Positions 18,341 through 27,465 of a stretch of 64,000 bases of DNA are shown one piece after another (within the stretch, counting starts at the first letter, position 1; the number at the start of each line of letters is the position of its first letter). Origin of the DNA: Brevibacillus fulvus (lineage in GTDB: Bacteria > Bacillota > Bacilli > Brevibacillales > Brevibacillaceae); the NCBI RefSeq assembly GCF_016908525.1, contig NZ_JAFBEB010000001.1, positions 612,072 through 676,071 on the forward strand. Direction: 5' to 3'. The position numbers and the translations under genes were made by a program. Under the pieces are notes generated by a model that was given only the letters and a program-made list of their open reading frames with translations, searched no databases and was not told where the DNA came from.

Positions 18341-19612
18341 CTAGATGCGGATGATTTCGGTTCCGGCCTGATTTGGCACAATATTGCGGGTGTCAATCAC
18401 ACATTGACTATGCATGGCGATCTGCTGCCAGTCCATCGCCGAATGGTCAACGAGCACTACGACGATGTCCTGCTTGCCCAAAGCTTCCGGAGTCAACTCA
18501 AATCGATTTACTTGGAACGGCGGTTCCCCGGTATACATCGGATCATAGACCGAAACGTTTACTTTTTTCATCAGCAAATGCTCAATGACGCGCAATGCGG
18601 CTGATTCGCGAATATCGTTAACGTCTTTCTTATAGGTTAGTCCAATAATGCCAACGGAAGCGTTTTGCGGATCAATGCCTTTTTTGTCCAGTTCCTCCAG
18701 GACACGGCCTACAATTTCATGCGGCATTCGTTCGTTAATCATTCCCGCCAAATGAATCATCGTCAACGGAACGCCCTCGCGCAAGCCAATCCACGAAAGA
18801 AAGAAGGGATCTACCGGGATGCAATGTCCGCCGATACCGGCGCTCGGGTAATAGGGCGTAAATCCCAACGGTTTGGATTTTGCCGCTTCAATGACTTCCC
18901 ACAGATCGACCTGCATCCGATTGGCCAACAAATTCACTTCATTGATAAACGATATGTTGATCAGTCGTTGGCTGTTTTCCAACATTTTCACAAATTCCGC
19001 CACTTTGGTTGAAGTGACGGGAACAATTGTCTCGAACACTTGCCCGTAAAATGCTTTTACTTTTTCCAGACAAGCGGAGGTCACTCCACTGATCACTTTG
19101 GGAATCTGCCGCAAAGTTAGCTGCTTGTTTCCCGGATCGATGCGTTCGGGTGAATAGCCGAGATACAGATGTTGTCCAATGATGAGACTTTGCGGATTTT
19201 GTTCCAGCAATGGTTTGACAATCTCTTCGGTCGTTCCGGGATAAGTGGAACTTTCCAGAATCACCGTCTGATTTTCCCGCAAATACGGCGCTATGCTGGT
19301 TACCGCCGATTTGATATACGTAATGTCTGGTTCCCTGTTGGTCAGCGGTGTCGGCACACATATGACAATATAATCGGCTTCTTGGACACGGCGAAAGTCT
19401 GGCGTTGCTTCAAACCTGCTGCTTTCAACCATGGCCCGCAAGTCGGCATCGCTAATATCGGAAACATAGCTTTTCTTTTGTTGAATCGACTCAATCTTGG
19501 CCTGGTCAATATCGACCCCGATCACGCGATACCCCTCAGCAACAAATAGCTGTGCCAACGGCAAGCCGACGTATCCGAGGCCAATCACAGCTATCGAACT
19601 GTTAGTTGACAT
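18341..19612 (-). CDS. Nucleotide-sugar dehydrogenase (WbpA/UDP-GlcNAc 6-dehydrogenase type)
   Basis: About 423 residues from ATG 19610-19612; GAGGG is too close to an upstream GTG. The NAD loop IAVIGLGYVGLPLAQLF is at the N-terminus. The catalytic cysteine lies in GGHCIPVDPFF near residue 260. The C-terminal domain has IGLTYKKDVNDIRESAAL. The form is typical of enzymes that oxidise UDP-N-acetylhexosamines at C6 with two NAD+. It probably feeds an acidic sugar into the glycan made by this operon. Confidence 0.92.
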   Translation of the reverse strand: MSTNSSIAVIGLGYVGLPLAQLFVAEGYRVIGVDIDQAKIESIQQKKSYVSDISDADLRAMVESSRFEATPDFRRVQEADYIVICVPTPLTNREPDITYIKSAVTSIAPYLRENQTVILESSTYPGTTEEIVKPLLEQNPQSLIIGQHLYLGYSPERIDPGNKQLTLRQIPKVISGVTSACLEKVKAFYGQVFETIVPVTSTKVAEFVKMLENSQRLINISFINEVNLLANRMQVDLWEVIEAAKSKPLGFTPYYPSAGIGGHCIPVDPFFLSWIGLREGVPLTMIHLAGMINERMPHEIVGRVLEELDKKGIDPQNASVGIIGLTYKKDVNDIRESAALRVIEHLLMKKVNVSVYDPMYTGEPPFQVNRFELTPEALGKQDIVVVLVDHSAMDWQQIAMHSQCVIDTRNIVPNQAGTEIIRI

Positions 19613-19647
19613 AATCACACCCTCTTCGTTTTCTCTATCTCTCTCTG

Positions 19648-20580
19648 TTAATTAGGACCCTGGGTAGGCGAGAACAGCAATTGATCTTCACTGGTCAGCA
19701 AACTGTGGGAAAGCTGGTCCAGAATTTCCCGCCGTCGCAGATGATCAGCAAAAAAGACGCGGTCGCCCTTGACTGAGCGTGCCCACTCAATCGCCTCAAT
19801 GTGATCGCCCAAAATCATCTGCTCGACGCGGTTGTTTTCTGTGGAATTGTACAGGCGAACTTTGTTCGGCTTAAACACATTAACAAAATGGACACAGCGG
19901 ATGCTCAGTCCCAAAATGGCCGCCATCGCTTGCGCTTTTGGCGGAACGGCCAGATTGTTATAGCCAATCAGCTCCACCGCGCTTCGTCGCATCGCATTGG
20001 GCACCGCTGTCAACGAAGCGTAGCCCAGTTCTGAATGAAGCAAGCTTTTGTTGAGAAAAGCTTTGGCCAAACTGACATAATCGAGAAGTTCCGTATTGGT
20101 GTAAAACGGATTGACGTCATTGAGAGCCAGATCGACACCTTCATAGCAAGCCGCTACGAAGGGAGCGAGGTCTTTGGAAGAAAACACGATGTCCCCATCG
20201 AGGAACAGCAAAACATCGCCGGTCGATTCCCTCGCGCCGATCGCCCTGCCGACATCATGGCCCAGCCGAAACGGATAAGAAATGCATTTGACGCCATGAT
20301 CGAGACAAACATCCAGCGTCTGGTCCGTCGAACCGTTCTCGATCACGATGATCTCTTTCGGATTGAGCTTCTTTACGCTTTTTAACAAAGCGCCTATCGT
20401 TTCTTCCTCATTGTAGACTGAGATGATCACGGACAAATGCTGCTGATTTTCCCGCAAAAAGGAGGCTTTGTACACTTTTCGCAAAAAAGAATCGTCATGT
20501 TTTTTGCCGACGCTGGCATTTTTTGCACTTTTGCTGCCGCTCTCCCGCATGCTTCGTCTGCTTTTTTTCTCCTTCTTCAT
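19648..20580 (-). CDS. Family 2 glycosyltransferase (tandem paralogue A)
   Basis: A 310-residue GT2 protein with a basic N-terminal tail of about 45 residues (MKKEKKSRRSMRESG). The core follows: VIISVYNEEETIGALL, VIENGSTDQT, LGHDVGRAIGA and the DxD motif LDGDIVF. ATG lies behind AGGAGGTG. No membrane segment is evident. It is closely similar in layout to the next upstream gene, including the unusual LGHDVGRA motif, so the two arose by duplication. It probably acts on a coat or surface glycan. Confidence 0.85.
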   Translation of the reverse strand: MKKEKKSRRSMRESGSKSAKNASVGKKHDDSFLRKVYKASFLRENQQHLSVIISVYNEEETIGALLKSVKKLNPKEIIVIENGSTDQTLDVCLDHGVKCISYPFRLGHDVGRAIGARESTGDVLLFLDGDIVFSSKDLAPFVAACYEGVDLALNDVNPFYTNTELLDYVSLAKAFLNKSLLHSELGYASLTAVPNAMRRSAVELIGYNNLAVPPKAQAMAAILGLSIRCVHFVNVFKPNKVRLYNSTENNRVEQMILGDHIEAIEWARSVKGDRVFFADHLRRREILDQLSHSLLTSEDQLLFSPTQGPN

Positions 20581-20609
20581 ACCGCTTCACCTCCTGCCGC
20601 TTTCTTTGC

Positions 20610-21398
20610 TTACTCCCGTCCGTATATCCAACGCAGATGGTTTTCTCCCGGCAAGCGGAGCAATTCCCGTTTGCGGAGAAAATCCGTTAATTCCGCCCGA
20701 CTGCCGCGCTGGTCAAGCAGATAGCAGATGGCTTCCAGATGATCGCCCAACACAAGGGAAATAACATCTTCGCGACGCCCGACTCTTCGTTTATTAAACC
20801 GTGCCGTGTTGATAAAATGCGCCCGCTTGATCTTCAACTGATTGAGCACCGCCTTTACTTGCGCTTTCGGCGGTATCGCCAAATCGGCATAACCGATCAC
20901 TTCGACCGCTTTGCGGTTTAGCGCATGGGGAACGGTCGTCAGCGAGCTGCCCACGAGGTCAGGTCGGCCCAGCATTTTGTTCAGCAGCCGTTTTGCCACC
21001 GAAGTGGAATGAATCTGCTTTTTCGTTTTATTGCCAGAGTAGGAGTTGAGTACAATATCCCAACCTTGTTGCACATCTTCCACGTATTTGCGTAATATAT
21101 AAGCGGGTATCACGAAATCCGCATCAATGAACAGCAAGATGTTCCCTTTGGCGAAATAGGCCCCTACCGCCCGGCCAACGTCGTGTCCCAGCGAAGCATC
21201 CATTTGGATCACTCTGGCGCCAGCCTGTTGGGCCAATTGGGCTGTACGATCTTTCGTACCATTGCTGATGACAACAATTTCGATGTGCTCCGCAATTTGT
21301 TTAGCTTCCTCTACAACCTTCGCGATCGTCTGCTCCTCATTTCGCGCCGGGATGATGACGGAGACAAGGTCCGCTGTGCTCATTTGGTTCTGATCCAC
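20610..21398 (-). CDS. Family 2 glycosyltransferase (tandem paralogue B)
   Basis: A 262-residue GT2 protein, first gene of the operon, starting at GTG 21396-21398 behind GGGGGGAG. Motifs are VIIPARNEEQTIAKV, VISNGTKDRT, LGHDVGRAVGA and FIDADFVI. It lacks the basic tail of its paralogue. The two differ around the acceptor-side helices, so they may add consecutive sugars or use different acceptors. About 200 bp upstream holds no clear gene and must contain the operon promoter, but I see no convincing -35/-10 pair. Confidence 0.85.
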   Translation of the reverse strand: MDQNQMSTADLVSVIIPARNEEQTIAKVVEEAKQIAEHIEIVVISNGTKDRTAQLAQQAGARVIQMDASLGHDVGRAVGAYFAKGNILLFIDADFVIPAYILRKYVEDVQQGWDIVLNSYSGNKTKKQIHSTSVAKRLLNKMLGRPDLVGSSLTTVPHALNRKAVEVIGYADLAIPPKAQVKAVLNQLKIKRAHFINTARFNKRRVGRREDVISLVLGDHLEAICYLLDQRGSRAELTDFLRKRELLRLPGENHLRWIYGRE

Positions 21399-21595
21399 TC
21401 TTCACTCCCCCCTCTTTGTTGTCTTTTCATTCTTCGATACTTTACGCATGCCACATCAGAATGGACACGGCTGCTGTCATCGGGACAAAATCCAAAGGGA
21501 CAAATTTCATCCGCAAAAGAAACAAACCGCCTAAAGACGATCGCAAAGGCAGCCGCAAAGTGCAGAACGTTTGGCATCTTATTTGCAAACATAAA

Positions 21596-21630
21596 AAGAC
21601 AGCTTGCTCCCGATGGGGATAAGCTGTCTT
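21596..21630 (-). terminator. Intrinsic terminator of the CDGSH operon
   Basis: AAGACAGCTT and AAGCTGTCTT are perfect 10-bp arms followed on the minus strand by a T run. It lies just after the small membrane protein gene. Confidence 0.85.
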
Positions 21631-21641
21631 ATGTCGATTTA

Positions 21642-21761
21642 TCATTTGGAAATTTGTGTATACATAAACAGTCCAACAGACAAGGCGCAAACAAGAATAA
21701 CCAGAACAAAGGTCAGAATTACCCATTTGCCGCTATTGGACTCTTGATCGCGCTTACTCAT
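21642..21761 (-). CDS. Small single-span membrane protein, 39 aa
   Basis: ATG 21759-21761 follows GGAGG with 9 bp spacing and overlaps the end of the CDGSH gene by 8 bp. The product begins MSKRDQESNSGKW, then has one hydrophobic helix (VILTFVLVILVCALSVGLF) and a four-residue-scale polar end. I do not recognise a family. The overlap suggests coupled translation with the iron-sulfur protein. Confidence 0.6.
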   Translation of the reverse strand: MSKRDQESNSGKWVILTFVLVILVCALSVGLFMYTQISK

Positions 21762-22005
21762 CCATCCTGTCCTCCCGCAAATGGGCGTTGTCGCAAAACG
21801 GCAACTTTGCCGATCTGCCGCAACCGCAAATCGAAACGACCTGTTCATGTTCGATTTTCACCAAATAGGGGCGTTTTCCCGTATTTTTTCCATTATGCGA
21901 CCCGTCACAATAGGGAGGCTCTTCTGTCAAGCCACAGGCACAATACATTTTTAAGCCAGGCTCTTCCTTGATCACGTACGGTTTATTCTTGTCGTACAGT
22001 CCCAT
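21754..22005 (-). CDS. Protein with two CDGSH iron-sulfur motifs
   Basis: An 83-residue soluble protein with two zf-CDGSH modules: CACGLTEEPPYCDGSH at about residues 22-37, and CGCGRSAKLPFCDNAH at about 60-75. Each would bind a [2Fe-2S] cluster through three Cys and one His. In the second, the usual CDGSH reads CDNAH but keeps the ligands. Bacterial two-motif members are small redox or cluster-transfer proteins of unknown partners. The start ATG follows AAGGAGAG. Confidence 0.88.
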   Translation of the reverse strand: MGLYDKNKPYVIKEEPGLKMYCACGLTEEPPYCDGSHNGKNTGKRPYLVKIEHEQVVSICGCGRSAKLPFCDNAHLREDRMDE

Positions 22006-22122
22006 GCATCATCTCTCCTTGCTCCTACTACCTCTTATTATAATCTTACTTTTTGCATGCAACCGCAAGACTCTATGACGATTCGGTGAGAGATTCTGCC
22101 AGACAACTGTCCGTTTGTGTGG

Positions 22123-23166
22123 TTAGTCGATTTGCTTCATGACAGCATCTGCCTGTACAGGTTGCCCGATCAGCTTTTCGGCATACATCCAGTCACTCAG
22201 CGTTTGCCAATTGGCTTCTGTTTGGGAGCCAAATGACGCATCGGCGGATTGCATCAAAGGCAGCAAAATATGCAAACTTTGTTTTTCCACCTGTTCGTCC
22301 AGCGGAAATTCCTGTGCTTGTTTGCTTAACAACAAGTTCAAGGCTTCTTCCGGATGAGCGTTTACATAAGCCTGCCCTTTTCTGGCAGCTCGCAGGAACG
22401 CCGCCAAGGCCGGTTGCTTCTTGTTTAACGTCTCGTCACTCGTCGCCAACACCAGCTCATAATAGTCCGGGATGCCAAAGTCGGTTGGCTTGAATACTTT
22501 CAACGACACACCATTTTTTTCGAGCAGGAGCTGTTCGTGGTTAATATAACCGCCGACGATCGCATCCACTTGTTTGCCCGTGAGCGCCGGGATCAGGTCA
22601 AAGCCGACATCAGTAAAAGTCAGACCGCTGTCATCGCCGCCATCTGTCTTCACCATATTGCGGACGATCGATTCATCCAGCGGCATCGAAGGAAAGCCGA
22701 TGCTTTTACCGGCCAGGTCTTTTGGCGATTCAATCCCGCTTTCGCTTCTGACCATCACCGCATTTAACGGATGCTGAACCAATGCGGCGATCGACACAAC
22801 CGGCAATCCTTCGGAACGAGCCTGGATGATTTGCGGCTGGTAGCTGATCGCCAAATCGAGCTGGTTGGCAGCCGCCAATTTTAGCGGATCATTCGCATCG
22901 GACGGCATTTGCAAATGAACGTTGAGATGTTCCTCGCGAAAATACCCTTGTTGTTCGGCGGCAAGCAGGAAAGAATGTACCGCATTCGGATACCAGTCCA
23001 AGCCAATCGTCAACTCTGTGATGTCCGAAGCCGACTGGTCTGGGGCTGGTCCCGCGTTTGGAGCGCTTCGTCCATTTTGCGGGGAAGCGTTGCTGCCGCA
23101 ACCGGACAGCGCTGCCGCCATGATTACAGTCAAGCAAGCGTTTGTGAAAAACTTCCATCTTTTCAT
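22123..23166 (-). CDS. thiY: Thiamin-precursor ABC transporter, substrate-binding lipoprotein
   Basis: A 347-residue lipoprotein. The signal peptide ends in the lipobox LSGC with Cys at residue 23. The mature part is an NMT1/THI5-like binding protein (LTIGLDWYPNAVHSFLLAAE, FREEHLNVHL). In Bacillus halodurans-type operons ThiY binds the formyl-amino-pyrimidine made when thiamin breaks down. It is the last gene of the thi operon and overlaps thiX by 4 bp. The function is inferred from family plus operon. Confidence 0.88.
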   Translation of the reverse strand: MKRWKFFTNACLTVIMAAALSGCGSNASPQNGRSAPNAGPAPDQSASDITELTIGLDWYPNAVHSFLLAAEQQGYFREEHLNVHLQMPSDANDPLKLAAANQLDLAISYQPQIIQARSEGLPVVSIAALVQHPLNAVMVRSESGIESPKDLAGKSIGFPSMPLDESIVRNMVKTDGGDDSGLTFTDVGFDLIPALTGKQVDAIVGGYINHEQLLLEKNGVSLKVFKPTDFGIPDYYELVLATSDETLNKKQPALAAFLRAARKGQAYVNAHPEEALNLLLSKQAQEFPLDEQVEKQSLHILLPLMQSADASFGSQTEANWQTLSDWMYAEKLIGQPVQADAVMKQID

Positions 23167-23951
23167 AAAAAGCGTTCTCCTTTATTGATTTTGCGTTTCC
23201 GCCTGCGGCCGGTCATCCGTTTCTCCAGCAAACCGGCCAGCCAGAACAGCATAATGCCCAAAAAAGATAACAGCAAAACGGAAGCGAACAGCGCAGGCGC
23301 CTGAAAATTACCGGACGCTCTTCTGCCAAAGTAACCAAGGCCGGCACTGGCCCCCAGCCACTCGCCGATTGTTGCCCCGGAAACGCTGTAAGTGGCGGCT
23401 ACTTTTAGTCCGCTGAAAAATTGCGGCAGACTGCTGGGAACCTGCAGCTTGACAAACACCTGCCAACGATTGGCGCCCATCGTCTTGAGCAACTGCACCA
23501 TTTGCCGGTCGGCGCTGCGGATTCCATCAAACGCGCTGACCACGATCGGAAAAAACGTGAAAAGGATTGTCACGGCAATCTTTCCGGACAGGTCATAGCC
23601 AAACCAGAGAATGAACACCGGCGAGAGCGCAATGATTGGAATCGTTTGCGAAATGACCAGGTACGGATATACGAGCCGCTCCACTGTACGGCTGAAATTC
23701 ATCAAAAAGGTCAGCACAAGCGCGACCAAGATCGACACAGCCAACCCCAGCAAAACTTCACGCAGCGTCACCCACAGATGCAAGCCAAACAAAAGTTCGC
23801 GCTGTTGCCATAAAGCGGCCAGTACGGATGAGGGCGGCGGCAAAATGAACGCCGGCATCTGCAGCAGGCGACAAACCGCTTCCCAGACCACGAGGAAGAG
23901 GACGATTGACAGCGTAAACCAAACAATATTTTGCCTTCTCCCGTTTGTCAT
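23163..23951 (-). CDS. thiX: Thiamin-precursor ABC transporter, permease
   Basis: A 262-residue inner-membrane protein with about six hydrophobic spans. It carries the BPD_transp_1 cytoplasmic loop motif in GATIGEWLGASAGLGYFGRR (EAA-like region near residue 190). The N-terminus is short and basic. It overlaps both neighbours by 4 bp. It forms the channel with ThiZ as ATPase and ThiY as binding protein for pyrimidine-precursor uptake. Confidence 0.87.
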   Translation of the reverse strand: MTNGRRQNIVWFTLSIVLFLVVWEAVCRLLQMPAFILPPPSSVLAALWQQRELLFGLHLWVTLREVLLGLAVSILVALVLTFLMNFSRTVERLVYPYLVISQTIPIIALSPVFILWFGYDLSGKIAVTILFTFFPIVVSAFDGIRSADRQMVQLLKTMGANRWQVFVKLQVPSSLPQFFSGLKVAATYSVSGATIGEWLGASAGLGYFGRRASGNFQAPALFASVLLLSFLGIMLFWLAGLLEKRMTGRRRKRKINKGERFL

Positions 23952-24730
23952 CGGTTGTCTCCCCTTTGCAAGCGCACAGTTGCCGGTTGCCGTGCTTCCC
24001 GCAAAACCCTCCAGATTTGCTCGCTGGTCTGCTGGAATTGCGGCAGATGACGATTTCCCACCGTTCGCGGGCGCGGCAATGCGACGTTGAACTCATGAAC
24101 TTGACGGATGGGCTGTTCGCTCAACACCAACACCCGGTCGGCCAACAAAATCGCCTCATCGATGTCGTGGGTGATCAGGATGATGGTGATGCCCAGCGTT
24201 TGCCACATCGACAGCAGCCACTCTTGCATGTCCACCCGGGTAATGCCGTCCAACGCGCTAAACGGTTCATCCAAAAGCAGCACGCGGCATCCCGTGATCG
24301 CCGCGCGCAAGAAAGACACCCGCTGCCGCATCCCGCCGGACAGCTCTTCGGGGTAAGCATCGGCCCAATCCGCCAGGCCAAAGCGGTCTAGCTGTTCAAT
24401 CACCCGTTTGTGCGCCTCCCGTCTGGACAGTCCCTGAATTTCCAGCGGCAACGCGGCATTTTCGACAACTGTCCGCCAGTTCAGCAGCAAATCTTTTTGC
24501 GGCATGTAAGCCAGTTTGCCCAGCCGATTCTGCTCTGGTTTGCCATCCAGCTCGATCGTGCCCTCGTCCGGTTGCAACAACCCGTTAGCCAGCTGAAAAA
24601 TGGTGCTTTTGCCAATTCCGCTCGGGCCAACCAGACTGACAAACTCCCCGCTGTTCACTTGCAACTGTAATTTTTGCAGGACCGGCTGAGTCCCATAAGA
24701 GAAGCTTACTTGCGAAAATTGCAGTTTCAT
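23948..24730 (-). CDS. thiZ: Thiamin-precursor ABC transporter, ATPase
   Basis: About 260 residues from ATG 24728-24730, which overlaps the tenA stop (ATGA); a longer frame runs into tenA and is discarded. Walker A is GPSGIGKST (about 37-45), the Q-loop lies in MPQKDLL, the signature is LSGGMRQRV, and Walker B is VLLLDEPFSALD. It is a nitrate/taurine-class importer ATPase. It powers uptake of the pyrimidine breakdown product with ThiX and ThiY. Confidence 0.9.
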   Translation of the reverse strand: MKLQFSQVSFSYGTQPVLQKLQLQVNSGEFVSLVGPSGIGKSTIFQLANGLLQPDEGTIELDGKPEQNRLGKLAYMPQKDLLLNWRTVVENAALPLEIQGLSRREAHKRVIEQLDRFGLADWADAYPEELSGGMRQRVSFLRAAITGCRVLLLDEPFSALDGITRVDMQEWLLSMWQTLGITIILITHDIDEAILLADRVLVLSEQPIRQVHEFNVALPRPRTVGNRHLPQFQQTSEQIWRVLREARQPATVRLQRGDNR

Positions 24731-25401
24731 CGGATTGGCCAGAGCTCCTCCCGATAGGCCATCTCCCAGAACAAATACTCCATTTTCGAAGTCGTCAGAA
24801 AATGCTGTTCCAACCTGGCCCTGTCCGCTTCGCTGCTGTCCGCAGCCAGCCGATCCAGCAAATCGATCAGCCATTGCGCCAATTCGCCAAACTCGTCAGA
24901 ACTGTATGTACGGACCCATTCGCCGTACAACGGGTGAGCGAGCGCGCCGTCCGCTTTCGCCAGCCGTTTGCCGATTTCCCAATAACTCCACATGCACGGC
25001 AATACGGCGCTGACCAGCTCCGCCAACGTCCCCTGATAAGCCACCTTTAGCATATAGCTCGTGTAGGCGTGCATGACAAAGCTCGGTTGACTGCCCTCCA
25101 GTTCGGCGGCACTGATGCCAAAGCGCTCGGCATAGGCCCGATGCAAAGCCATCTCCTCATTCAGCGTGGCTTCCTGCAATTTGGCAAAACGCGCGCTCGT
25201 TTCCAAATCAACCGCTTTCGTGCTGGCAATGGCAAACAATTTGGCATATTCCAGCAAAAACAAATAGTCTTGTTTCATATAGAAGGAAAAAGTATGCGGG
25301 GATAGCGATCCGTCACCCAATCCCGTGACGAACGGATGGCGATGCGTTTGCTCCCAAATCGGCTGCACGGCTTGGTACAACCGCTCACTGATACGGTTCA
25401 T
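24727..25401 (-). CDS. tenA: Aminopyrimidine aminohydrolase / thiaminase II
   Basis: About 224 residues from ATG 25399-25401, overlapping the previous stop by 4 bp and placed behind AAAGGAGAGG. The catalytic cysteine is C136 in SAVLPCMWSYWEIG, and Asp45 in FYMKQDYLFL and the C-terminal acidic motif (MEYLFWEMAY) match the active site. TenA converts aminomethyl-pyrimidine to hydroxymethyl-pyrimidine (HMP) in salvage and can also hydrolyse thiamin. It acts after YlmB in the pathway. Confidence 0.93.
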   Translation of the reverse strand: MNRISERLYQAVQPIWEQTHRHPFVTGLGDGSLSPHTFSFYMKQDYLFLLEYAKLFAIASTKAVDLETSARFAKLQEATLNEEMALHRAYAERFGISAAELEGSQPSFVMHAYTSYMLKVAYQGTLAELVSAVLPCMWSYWEIGKRLAKADGALAHPLYGEWVRTYSSDEFGELAQWLIDLLDRLAADSSEADRARLEQHFLTTSKMEYLFWEMAYREELWPIR

Positions 25402-26687
25402 CTTTTCACCTCTCCTTTGCCTTTCGGAGTGTTGCACCACTCCGTGATAAACTGGGCCAAAACTTTGGCAAATGCGATCAATTCGGCAGGATCAACAGAT
25501 TCATCGACGCTGTGAGCCTGGTTTAATTCTCCCGGGCCAAAAATGGCAGCAGGGATGCCTTTGTGGGCAAACCAGCCGGCATCATTGACAGAAGGAGACA
25601 TGGACAACGTTGGCTCCCTTCCGGTCTGTGAAGCGACCGCATGTTGCAACGTTTGCAGCGCTGGATGTCCCTCCGCCAGCTCCAAGGACGGGAAGATTTC
25701 CCCCCGCTCCTCGATCATCGAACGGCCGCCCCAGCGAAAAGTTGGCGGATGATGGCGCAGCCAAGGGTCTGCTGCCGCCGCCGCCAGGACATGCTGTTCG
25801 ATTTCTCGCGCAACGTCCGCAAACGATTCATTCGGATAGAAATGCACCGTAATCCAGAGAGCGCAGCGATCGGCGATAAAAGCGGCATGTCGTCCGCCTT
25901 CAATCACCGCCGGATTGATCGTAGTCGTCCCGTGGCCAAAACCGGGATAGCTTTTCGTAACCGCCCAGTGGCGTTCCAACTCCTGCAAAGCAGCGATCAC
26001 CTTCATCATTTTTTCGATCGCATTGGCCGCAAAAACTCCGCCGCCGGCATGGATCGTTTTCGCCCGCATGCCGTCATGCAGCGTGGTCGGGCTTTCAATC
26101 GTAATCCAGCCGGTAATCACGCCGCCTTGTCCTTGTATCCGCAGATGGCTCGTGTCCATCACCAGAGCAAAATCGGCGGTATGTCCCCGTTCGATCGCGG
26201 ACAGCGTGCCCGCTTCGCCGGCTTCTTCACCGATGACCGATTGAAACAGCAAATCGCCGCGCAGTTCCACGCCGTACTCTTTGAACAATTTCAACACAAA
26301 CAGACTGGCCGCCATTGCCCCTTTCATATCGGCCACGCCGCGTCCATACAGACGACCGTCGGCTCCCTCGGTCAACGCAAACGGCGGATATTGCCATCCG
26401 CGCTCCTCGCCAACCTCGGCCACGTCGATATGACCATTGACAACCAAGCTGTGATAATGCTCCCGATCGCTGCCCGTCCGAATGCCCACCACATTGTCAT
26501 CACCGGGATAAAGCGTCCAACGATCGACATCAAAGCCAAGGTCGGACAGCTGCTTGGCCAACCATGTCTGGGCTTCATCGGTATTGCGGGCGGGCGGACT
26601 GACGGTAGGAAAAGAAACCAATTGCCGCAGGAGAGCGAACAATTCCTCCCGCCGCTCGCTAATCGCTGCTGTAATCTGCGCGAGCAT
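25398..26687 (-). CDS. ylmB: M20-family formyl-aminopyrimidine deformylase (YlmB-type)
   Basis: A 429-residue M20 metallopeptidase-fold hydrolase. Metal ligands are visible in NGHIDVAEVG (His, Asp), GRGVADMKGA (Asp), IGEEAGEAGT (Glu pair) and the C-terminal LNQAHSVDE (His). In thiamin salvage YlmB deformylates N-formyl-4-amino-5-aminomethyl-2-methylpyrimidine before TenA acts. By fold alone it could be an ArgE/DapE-like deacylase, but its place between thiG and tenA under a TPP riboswitch makes the salvage role strong. It starts 1 bp after the thiG stop. Confidence 0.87.
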   Translation of the reverse strand: MLAQITAAISERREELFALLRQLVSFPTVSPPARNTDEAQTWLAKQLSDLGFDVDRWTLYPGDDNVVGIRTGSDREHYHSLVVNGHIDVAEVGEERGWQYPPFALTEGADGRLYGRGVADMKGAMAASLFVLKLFKEYGVELRGDLLFQSVIGEEAGEAGTLSAIERGHTADFALVMDTSHLRIQGQGGVITGWITIESPTTLHDGMRAKTIHAGGGVFAANAIEKMMKVIAALQELERHWAVTKSYPGFGHGTTTINPAVIEGGRHAAFIADRCALWITVHFYPNESFADVAREIEQHVLAAAAADPWLRHHPPTFRWGGRSMIEERGEIFPSLELAEGHPALQTLQHAVASQTGREPTLSMSPSVNDAGWFAHKGIPAAIFGPGELNQAHSVDESVDPAELIAFAKVLAQFITEWCNTPKGKGEVKR

Positions 26688-26688
26688 C

Positions 26689-27462
26689 TTACTCGATCAT
26701 TCCTTCCAGCGGGCTGCTGGCCGAGGCGTAGCGCTTTTTCGGAATCCGTCCGGCGAGGAAGCCCTTCCGCCCAGCCTGCACGGCCAGTTTCATCGCCTCA
26801 GCCATCAGCACCGGATGTTCAGCCTGGGCCACTGCTGTGTTCAGCAACACGCCATCGGCTCCCAGTTCCATCGCTTTCGCACAGTCGGCAGGCGAACCGA
26901 TTCCGGCATCGACAATCACCGGCACCCGAGCGTCCTCGATAATAAACCGCAAATTGGTTTCATTGAGAATCCCTTGTCCGGAACCGATCGGAGAGGCTCC
27001 AGGCATAATCGCATGCACGCCCGCTTCCTGAAGGCGTTTGGCCAAAATCGGGTCATCATTGGTATAGGTCAGGACAATAAAGCCTTCTTCCACCAATCGG
27101 CGAGAAGCTTCCAGCGTGCCGATCGGGTCAGGCAACAGCGTCCGCTGATCGCCAATCACTTCCACCTTGATCATGTCGCACAAGCCGGATGCTTTGGCCA
27201 GGCGGGCGATGCGCACCGCTTCATCCGCGGTATAGGCTCCAGCCGTATTGGGCAACAGCGTAAATTTTTTCAAATCCAATTGTTCCAAAAAATTGGCGGC
27301 GTGCGGATTATCCAGATCCAGGCGGCGGATGGCAAAAGTCAATACTTCCGCCTCCGACACGGCAACCGCTTGGCTTTGCGTCTCCAAATCGGCAAATTTT
27401 CCGGTCCCCAACAGCAACCGCGAATGAAACTGATAGGGTCCGATTTTCAATACATCTTCCAT
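26689..27462 (-). CDS. thiG: Thiazole synthase
   Basis: A 257-residue TIM-barrel enzyme that forms the thiazole phosphate of thiamin from deoxyxylulose phosphate, dehydroglycine and ThiS thiocarboxylate. The Schiff-base lysine is K99 in [10 protein letters not shown]. Other signatures are LLLGTGKF near the N-terminus, a [11 protein letters not shown] phosphate loop and [13 protein letters not shown]. It is 3 bp downstream of thiS. No thiO, thiF or thiC is in this operon, so the glycine oxidase and ThiS activation must be encoded elsewhere. Confidence 0.96.
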   Translation of the reverse strand: MEDVLKIGPYQFHSRLLLGTGKFADLETQSQAVAVSEAEVLTFAIRRLDLDNPHAANFLEQLDLKKFTLLPNTAGAYTADEAVRIARLAKASGLCDMIKVEVIGDQRTLLPDPIGTLEASRRLVEEGFIVLTYTNDDPILAKRLQEAGVHAIMPGASPIGSGQGILNETNLRFIIEDARVPVIVDAGIGSPADCAKAMELGADGVLLNTAVAQAEHPVLMAEAMKLAVQAGRKGFLAGRIPKKRYASASSPLEGMIE

Positions 27463-27465
27463 TTT

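Noticed and set aside
21461..21622. Lys-rich plus-strand frame between the glycan operon and the CDGSH genes
   Set aside because: No ribosome site, and it runs through the terminator stem; the region more likely holds the glycan operon's promoter.
25641..26942. A 433-codon open frame on the plus strand
   Set aside because: It lies opposite ylmB and thiG, has no ribosome site or family motif, and is the antisense image of GC-rich genes with clear metal-site motifs on the other strand.
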